A DNA stretch of 64,000 nucleotides from Lithodes maja. Taxonomy: Eukaryota; Arthropoda; Malacostraca; Decapoda; Lithodidae. The stretch covers positions 1 through 64,000 of the forward strand of contig JBAKBP010006587.1 in NCBI GenBank assembly GCA_037953745.1, in the 5' to 3' direction. This document shows positions 55,092 to 64,000 of the stretch, piece after piece (the first letter of the stretch is position 1; each line of letters begins with the position of its first letter). A program made the translations under genes and the position numbers. The notes beneath the pieces are model-generated. The model saw only the letters and a list, made by a program, of their open reading frames with translations. It was not told where the DNA came from and ran no database searches.

Positions 55092-58000
55092 AAAACATCC
55101 ATCCCTTGGTAATCATCCATCCCTCGGTAAATCATCCATCCCTCGGTAAAACATCCATCCCTCGGTAAACATCCATCCCTCCGTAAATCATCCATCCCTC
55201 GGTAAAACATCCATCCCTCGGTAAAACATCCATCCCTCGGTAAATAATCCATCCCTCAGTAAATCATCCATCCCTCGGTAAAACATCCATCCCTCGGTAA
55301 ATCATCCATCCCTCGGTAAATCATCCATCCCTCAGTAAATCATCCATCCCTCGGTAAATCATCCATCCCTCGGTAAATCATCCATCCCTCGGTAAAACAT
55401 CCATCCCTCGGTAAAACATCCATCCCTCGGTAAATCATCCATCCCTCGGTAAATCATCCATCCCTCGGTAAAACATCCATCCCTCGGTAAATCATCCATT
55501 CCTCGGTAAAACATCCATCCCTCGGTAAATCATCCATCCCTCGGTAAATCATCCATCCCTCGGTAAATCATCCATCCCTCGGTAAATCCTCCATCCCTCG
55601 GTAAATCATCCATCCCTCGGTAAATCATCCATCCCTCGGTAAATCATCCATCCCTCGGTAAAACATCCATCCCTCGGTAAAACATCCATCCCTCGGTAAA
55701 TCATTCATCCCTCGGTAAATCATCCATCCCTCGGTAAATCATCCATCCCTCAGTAAAACATCCATCCCTCGGTAAATCATCCATCCCTCGGTAAATCATC
55801 CATCCCTCTGTAAATCATCCATCCCTCGGTAAAACATCCATCCCTCGGTAAAACATCCATCCCTCGGTAAATCATCCATCCCTCGGTAAATCATCCATCC
55901 CTCGGTAAAACATCCATCCCTCGGTAAATCATCCATCCCTCGGTAAATAATCCATCCCTCGGTAAATCATCCATCCCTCGGTAAATCATCCATCCCTCGG
56001 TAAAACATCCATCCCTCGGTAAATCATCCATCCCTCGGTAAATCATCCATCCCTCGGTAAATCATCCATCCCTCGGTAAATCATCCATCCATCGGTAAAT
56101 CATCTATCCCTCGGTAAATCATCCATCCCTCGGTAAAACATCCATCCCTCGGTAAAACATCCATCCCTCGGTAAATCATCCATCCCTCGGTAAATCATCC
56201 ATCCCTCGGTAAATCATCCATCCCTCGGTAAAACATCCATCCCTCGGTAAAACATCCATCCCTCGGTAAATCATCCATCCCTCGGTAAATCATCCATCCC
56301 TCGGTAAATCATCCATCCCTCGGTAAAACATCAATCCCTCGGTAAAACATCCATCCCTCGGTAAATCATCCATCCCTCGGTAAATCATCCATCCCTCAGT
56401 AAATCATCCATCCCTCGGTTAAACATCCATCCCTCGGTAAAACATCCATCCCTCGGTAAATCATCCATCCCTCGGTAAATCATCCATCCCTCGGTAAATC
56501 ATCCATCCCTCGGTAAACATCCATCCCTCGGTAATTCATCCATCCCTCGGTAAATTATCCATCCCTCGGTAAATCATCCATCCCTCGGTAATCATCCATG
56601 CCTCGGTAAATCATCCATCCCTCGGTAAATCATCCATCCCTCGGTAAATCATCCATCCCTCGGTAAATCATCCATCCCTCGGTAAATTATCCATCCCTCG
56701 GTAAACATCCATCCCTCGGTAAATCATCCATCCCTCGGTAAATCATCCATCCCTCGGTAAATCATCCATCCCTCGATAAACATCCATCCCTCGGTAAATC
56801 ATCCATCCCTCGGTAAATCATCCATCCCTCGGTAAATCATCCATCCCTCGGTAAACATCCATCCCTCGGTAAATCATCCATCCCTCGGTAAATCATCCAT
56901 CCCTCGGTAATCATTCATCCCTCGGTAAATCATCCATCCCTCGGTAAATCATCCATCCCTCGGTAAATCATCCATCCCTCGGTAAATCATCCATCCCTCG
57001 GTAAACATCCATCCCTCGGTAAATCAGCCATCCCTCGGTAAATCATCCATCCCTCGGTAAATCATCCATCCCTCGGTAAACATCCATCCCTCGGTAAACA
57101 TCCATCCCTCGGTAAACATCCATCCCTTGGTAAATCATCCATCCCTCGGTAAATCATCCATCCCTCGGTAAATCATCCATCCCTCGGTAAATCATCCATC
57201 CCTCGGTAAATCATCCATCCCTCGGTAAATCATCCATCCCTCGGTAAACATCCATCCCTCGGTAAATCATCCATCCCTCAGTAAATCATCCATCCCTCGG
57301 TAAATCATCCATCCCTCGGTAATCATCCATCCCTCGGTATATCATCCATCCCTCGGTAAATCATCCATCCCTCGGTAAACATCCATCCCTCGGTAAATCA
57401 TCCATCCCTCGGTAAATCATCCATCCCTCGGTAAATCATCCATCCCTCGGTAAATCATCCATCCCTCGGTAAATCATCCATCCCTCGGTAAATCATCCAT
57501 CCCTCGGTAAATCATCCATCCCTCGGTAAACATCCATCCCTCGGTAAATCATCCATCCCTCGGTAAATCATCCATCCCTCGGTAAATCATCCATCCCTCG
57601 GTAAATCATCCATCCCTCGGTAAACATCCATCCCTCGGTAAATCATCCATCCCTCGGTAAAACATCCATCCCTCGGTAAATCATCCATCCCTCGGTAAAT
57701 CATCCATCCCTCGGTAAATCATCCATCCCTCGGTAAAACATCCATCCCTCGGTAAATCATCCATCCCTCGGTAAATCATCCATCCCTCGGTAAATCATCC
57801 ATCCCTCGGTAAATCTAATCCATCCCTCGGTAAATCATCCATCCCTCAGTAAACATCCATCCCTCGGTAAATCATCCATCCCTCGGTAAATCATCCATCC
57901 CTCGGTAAATCATTCATCCATCGGTAAATCTAATCCATCCCTCGGTAAATCATACATCCCTCGGTAAATCATCCATCCCTCGGTAAACATCCATCCCTCG

Positions 58001-61000
58001 GTAAACATCCATCCCTCGGTAAAACATCCATCCCTCGGTAAATCATCCATCCCTTGGTAAATCATCCATCCCTCGGTAAATCATCCATCCCTCGGTAAAA
58101 CATCCATCCCTCGGTAAATCATCCATCTCTCTGTAAATCATCCATCCCTTGGTAAAACATCCATCCCTCGGTAAATCATCCATCCCTCGGTAAATCATCC
58201 ATCCCTCGGTAAACATCCATCCCTCGGTAAATCATCCATCCCTCGGTAAATCATCCATCCCTCGGTAAATCATCCATCCCTCGGTAAATCATCCATCCCT
58301 CGGTAAATCTAATCCATCCCTCGGTAAATCATCCATCCCTCGGTAAATCATTCATCCCTCGGTAAATCATCCATCCCTCGGTAAATCTAATCCATCCCTC
58401 GGTAAATCTAATCCATCCCTCGGTAAATCATCCATCCCTCGGTAAATCATCCATCCCTCGGTAAATCTAATCCATCCCTCGGTAAACATCCATCCCTCGG
58501 TAAATCATCCATCCCTCGGTAAATCTAATCCATCCCTCGGTAAATCATCCATCCCTCGGTAAACATCCATCCCTCGGTAAATCATCCATCCCTCGGTAAA
58601 TCTAATCCATCCCTCGGTAAACATCCATCCCTCGGTAAATCATCCATCCCTCGGTAAATCATCCATCCCTCGGTAAATCATCCATCCCTCGGTAAACATC
58701 CATCCCTCGGTAAATCATCCATCCCTCGGTAAATCTAATCCATCCCTCGGTAAACATCCATCCCTCGGTAAACATCCATCCCTCGGTAAATCATCCATCC
58801 CTCGGTAAATCATCCATCCCTCGGTAAATCATCCATCCCTCGGTAAATCTAATCCATCCCTCGGTAAACATCCATCCCTCGGTAAATCATCCATCCCTCG
58901 GCAAACATCCATCCCTCGGAAAATCTAATCCATCCCTCGGTAAACATCCATCCCTCGGTAAATCATCCATCCCTCGGTAAATCATCCATCCCTCGGTAAA
59001 TCTAATCCATCCCTCGGTAAACATCCATCCCTCGGTAAATCTAATCCATCCCTTGGTAAACATCCATCCCTCGGTAAATTATCCATCCCTCGGTAAATCA
59101 TCCATTCCTCGGTAAATCATCCATCCCTCGGTAAATCATCCATCCCTCGGTAAATCATCCATCCCTCGGTAAATCATCCATCCCTCGGTAAACATCCATC
59201 CCTCGGTAAATCATCCATCCCTCGGTAAATCATCTATCCCTCGGTAAATCATCCATCCCTCGGTAAACATCCATCCCTCGGTAAATCATCCATCCCTCGG
59301 TAAATCATCCATCCCTCGGTAAACATCCATCCCTCGGTAAACATCCATCCCTCGGTAAATCATCCATCCCTCGGTAAATCATCCATCCCTCGGTAAACAT
59401 CCATCCCTCGGTAAATCATCCATCCCTCGGTAAACATCCATCCCTCAGTAAACATCCATCCCTCGGTATATCATCCATCCCTCGGTAAACATCCATTCCT
59501 CGGTAAATCATCCATCCCTCGGTAAACATCCATCCCTTGGTAAACATCCATCGCTCGGTAAATCATCCATCCCTCGGTAAACATCCATCCCTCGGTAAAT
59601 CATCCATCCCTCGGTAAATCTTCCATCCCTCGGTAAATCATCCATCCCTCGGTAAATCATCCATCCCTCGGTAAACATCCATCTCTCGGTAAATCATCCA
59701 TCCCTCGGTAAATCATCCATCCCTCGGTAAATCATCCATCCCTCGGTAAACATCCATCCCTCGGTAAAACATCCATCCCTCGGTAAATCATCCATCCCTC
59801 GGTAAATCATCCATCCCTCGGTAAATCTAATCCATCCCTCGGTAAATCATCCATCCCTCGGTAAATCATCCATCCCTCGGTAAACATCCATCCCTCGGTA
59901 AATCATCTATCCCTCGGTAAATCATCCATCCCTCGGTAAATCATCCTTCCCTCGGTAAATCATCCATCCCTCGGTAAATCATCCATCCCTCTGTAAATCT
60001 AATCCATCCCTCGGTAAACATCCATCCCTTGGTAAATCATCCATCCCTCGGTAAATCATCCATCCCTCGGTAAATCATCCATCCCTCGGTAAATCTAATC
60101 CATCCCTCGGTAAATCATCTATCCCTCGGTAAATCTAATCCATCCCTCGGTAAATCATCCATCCCTCGGTAAATCTAATCCATCCCTTGGTAAATCTAAT
60201 CCATCCCTCGGTAAATCATCCATCCTTCGGTAAATCTAATCCATCCCTCGGTAAATCTAATCCATCCCTCGGTAAATCATCCATCCCTCGGTAAATCATC
60301 CATCTCTCGGTAAATCTAATCCATCCCTCGGTAAATCATCCATCCCTCAGTAAATCATCCATCCCTCGGTAAACATCCATCCCTCTGTAAATCATCCATC
60401 CCTCGGTAAATCTAATCCATCCCTCGGTAAATCATCCATCCCTCGGTAAATCATCAATCCCTCGGTATATCATCCATCCCTCGGTAAACATCCATCCCTC
60501 GGTAAATCATCCATCCTTCGGTAAACATCCATCCCTCGGTAAAACATCCATCCCTCGGTAAATCATCCATCCCTCGGTAAATCATCCATCCCTCGGTAAA
60601 TATCCATCCCTCGGTAAATCATCCATCCCTCGGTAAATATCCATCCCTCGGAAAATCATCCATCCCTCGGTAAATCTAATCCATCCCTCGGTAAATCATC
60701 CATCCCTCGGTAAATCATCCATCCCTCGGTAAATCATCCATCCCTCGGTAAATCATCCATCCCTCGGTAAATCTAATCCATCCCTCGGTAAATCTAATCC
60801 ATCCCTCGGTAAATCATCCATCCCTCGGTAAATCATCCATCCCTCGGTAAATCATCCATCCCTCGGTAAACATCCATCCCTCAGTAAATCATCCATCCCT
60901 CGGTAAATCATCCATCCCTCGGTAAACATCCATCCCTCGGTAAAACATCCATCCCTCGGTAAATCATCCATCCCTCGGTAAATCATCCATCCCTCGGTAA

Positions 61001-64000
61001 ATCTAATCCATCCCTCGGTAAATCATCCATCCCTCGGTAAATCATCCATCCCTCGGTAAACATCCATCCCTTGGTAAATCATCTATCCCTCGGTAAATCA
61101 TCCATCCCTCGGTAAATCTAATCCATCCCTCGGTAAACATCCATCCCTCGGTAAATCATCCATCCCTCGGTAAATCATCCATCCCTCGGTAAATCATCCA
61201 TCCCTCGGTAAATCTAATCCATCCCTCGGTAAATCATCCATCCCTCGGAAAATCTAATCCATCCCTCGGTAAATCATCCATCCCTCGGTAAATCTAATCC
61301 ATCCCTTGGTAAATCTAATCCATCCCTCGGTAAATCATCCATCCTTCGGTAAATCTAATCCATCCCTCGGTAAATCTAATCCATCCCTCGGTAAATCATC
61401 CATCCCTCGGTAAATCATCCATCCCTCGGTAAATCTAATCCATCCCTCGGTAAATCATCCATCCCTCGGTAAATCATCCATCCCTCGGTAAACATCCATC
61501 CCTCTGTAAATCATCCATCCCTCGGTAAATCTAATCCATCCCTCGGTAAATCATCCATCCCTCGGTAAATCATCCATCCCTCGGTATATCATCCATCCCT
61601 CGGTAAACATCCATCCCTCGGTAAATCATCCATCCCTCGGTAAACATCCATCCCTCGGTAAATCATCCATCCCTCGGTAAATCATCCATCCCTTGGTAAA
61701 TCATCCATCCCTCGGTAAACATCCATCCCTCGGTAAATCATCAATCCCTCGGTAAATCATCCATCCCTCGGTAAATCATCCATCCCTCGGTAAATCTAAT
61801 CCATCCCTCGGTAAATCATCCATCCCTCGGTAAATCATCCATCCCTCGGTAAATCATCCATCCCTCGGTAAATCATCCATCCCTCGGTAAATCTAATCCA
61901 TCCCTCGGTAAATCTAATCCATCCCTCGGTAAATCATCCATCCCTCGGTAAATCATCCATCCCTCGGTAAATCATCCATCCCTCGGTAAACATCCATCCC
62001 TCGGTAAATCATCCATCCCTCGGTAAACATCCATCCCTCGGTAAATCATCCATCCCTCGGTTAATCATCCATCCCTCGGTAAATCATCCATCCCTCGGTA
62101 AACATCCATCCCTCGGTAAATCATCCATCCCTCGGTAAATCATCCATCCCTCGGTAAACATCCATCCCTCGGTAAATCATCCATCCCTCGGTAAACATAC
62201 ATCCCTCGGTAAATCATCCATCCCTCGGTAAATCATCCATCCCTCGGTAAACATCCATCCCTCGGTAAATCTAATCCATCCCTCGGTAAACATCCATCCC
62301 TCGGTAAATCATCCATCCCTCTGTAAATCATCCATCCCTGGGTAAATCTAATCCATCCCTCGGTTAACATCCATCCTCGGTAAATCATCCATCCCTCGGT
62401 AAATCATCCATCCCTCGGTAAATCATCCATCCCTCGGTAAATCATCCATCCCTCGGTAAATCTAATCCATCCCTCGGTAAATCATCCATCCCTCGGTAAA
62501 TCTAATCCATCCCTCGGTAAATCATCCATCCCTCGGTAAATCTAATCCATCCCTCGGTAAATCTAATCCATCCCTCGGTAAATCATCCATCCCTCGGTAA
62601 ATCATCCATCCCTCGGTAAATCATCCATCCCTCGGTAAACATCCATCCCTCGGTAAATCATCCATCCCTCGGTAAACATCCATCCCTCGGTAAATCATCC
62701 ATCCCTCGGTAAATCATCCATCCCTTGGTAAATCATCCATCCCTCGGTAAACATCCATCCCTCGGTAATAATCCATCCCTCGGTAAATCATCCATCCCTC
62801 GGTAAATCATCCATCCCTCGGTAAATCATCCATCCCTCGGTAAACATCCATCCCTCGGTAAATCATCCATCCCTCGGTAAACATCCATCCCTCGGTAAAT
62901 CATCCATCCCTCGGTAAACATCCATCCCTCGGTAAATCATCCATCCCTCGGTAAATCATCCATCCCTCGGTAAATCTTCCATCCCTCGGTAAATCTAATC
63001 CATCCCTCGGTAAACATCCATCCCTCGGTAAATCATCCATCCCTCTGTAAATCATCCATCCCTCGGTAAATCTAATCCATCCCTCGGTAAACATCCATCC
63101 CTCGGTAAATCATCCATCCCTCGGTAAATCATCCATCCCTCGGTAAACATCCATCCCTCGGTAAATCATCCATCCCTCGGTAAATCTAATCCATCCCTCG
63201 GTAAACATCCATCCCTCGGTAAAACATCCATCCTCGGTAAATCATCCATCCCTCGGTAAATCATCCATCCCTCGGTAAATCTAATCCATCCCTCGGTAAA
63301 TCATCCATCCCTCGGTAAATCATCCATGCCTCGGTAAACATCCATCCCTCGGTAAATCATCTATCCCTCGGTAAATCATCCATCCCTCGGTAAATCTAAT
63401 CCATCCCTCGGTAAACATCCATCCCTCGGTAAATCATCCATCCCTCGGTAAATCATCCATCCCTCGGTAAATCATCCATCCCTCGGTAAATCTAATCCAT
63501 CCCTCGGTAAATCATCCATCCCTCGGTAAATCTAATCCATCCCTCGGTAAATCATCCTTCCCTCGGTAAATCTAATCCATCCCTCGGTAAATCTAATCCA
63601 TCCCTCGGTAAATCATCCATCCTTCGGAAAATCTAATCCATCCCTCGGTAAATCTAATCCATCCCTCGGTATATCATCCATCCCTCGGTAAATCATCCAT
63701 CCCTCGGTAAATCTAATCCATCCCTCGGTAAATCATCCATCCCTCAGTAAATCATCCATCCCTCGGTAAACATCCATCCCTCTGTAAATCATCCATCCCT
63801 CAGTAAATCTAATCCATCCCTCGGTAAATCATCCATCCCTCGGTAAATCATCCATCCCTCGGTATATCATCCATCCCTCGGTTAACATCCATCCCTCGGT
63901 AAATCATCCATCCCTCGGTAAACATCCATCCCTCGGTAAATCATCCATCCCTCGGTAAATCATCCATCCCTCGGTAAATCATCCATCCCTCGGTAAACAT
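55092..64000. repeat. About 19-bp minisatellite, 8.9 kb, runs off window
   Basis: Unit CATCCATCCCTCGGTAAAT in roughly 465 copies. Length classes: CGGTAAACATCC (18 bp), CGGTAAAACATCC or CGGTAAATCATCC (19 bp) and CGGTAAATCTAATCC (21 bp). The AAAACATCC class dominates 55.1-56.5 kb. The CTAATCC class first appears near 57.8 kb and is common afterwards. Marker variants recur at about 1.1-kb spacing (GGTATATCATCC near 60464, 61583 and 63861). It begins about 10 bp after a D-element end. Confidence 0.97.

Overview
The window looks like intergenic DNA of an animal nuclear genome, most likely a decapod crustacean (crab-like). This rests on composition: dense CT/GT/AT microsatellites, long minisatellites, CR1-like and RTE-like LINEs, and tRNA-derived SINEs with a CACCTAGCTGTAAATAGG core. 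It is an inference, not a species identification. No host protein-coding gene, rRNA or convincing functional tRNA gene was recognised. All persuasive coding sequence belongs to LINE retrotransposons.

Layout. 0-1.1 kb: two copies of a TTAA-flanked MITE around a 115-bp duplication. 1.2-6.4 kb: microsatellites, then a decayed CR1-like LINE (CCCH-finger ORF1, endonuclease, reverse transcriptase) with a triplicated SINE inside its endonuclease, followed by a tRNA-Val-like SINE. 7.6-9.3 kb: 26-bp minisatellite. 9.5-13 kb: a cluster of TTAA MITEs plus a 518-bp GC-rich insert with four consecutive hairpins. 13.1-13.9 kb: 3' end of a second CR1-like LINE. 14.8-31.6 kb: TTAA MITEs of four kinds, SINEs and 48-, 17-, 57-, 41- and 31-bp arrays. 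31.6-41.4 kb: 20-, 31-, 26-, 7/5- and 23-bp arrays with further MITEs and a possible retroposed transcript. 42.1-45.2 kb: an apparently full-length RTE-like LINE with an 11-bp target duplication. 46-49.7 kb: more MITEs and a 32-bp array. 49.9-53 kb: three LINE fragments and a 200-N assembly gap. 53.1-54.4 kb: 21-bp array. 54.5-55.1 kb: one MITE nested in another. 55.1-64.0 kb: one uninterrupted array of about 19 bp that runs off the window.

The unifying theme is a set of non-autonomous elements flanked by TTAA, here called families A, B, C and D (provisional names). They insert into each other, often sharing one TTAA at the junction. One insertion has its empty site preserved in a neighbouring tandem copy. 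A and B share a modular core. D carries the CCC...GGG ends typical of piggyBac-type transposons. No transposase is present. Several minisatellites start at, end at or are built from the ends of these elements. The clearest is the 21-bp array, whose unit is the right terminus of a family-A element. This suggests that TTAA-element ends seed tandem arrays, which is the most novel aspect of the window.
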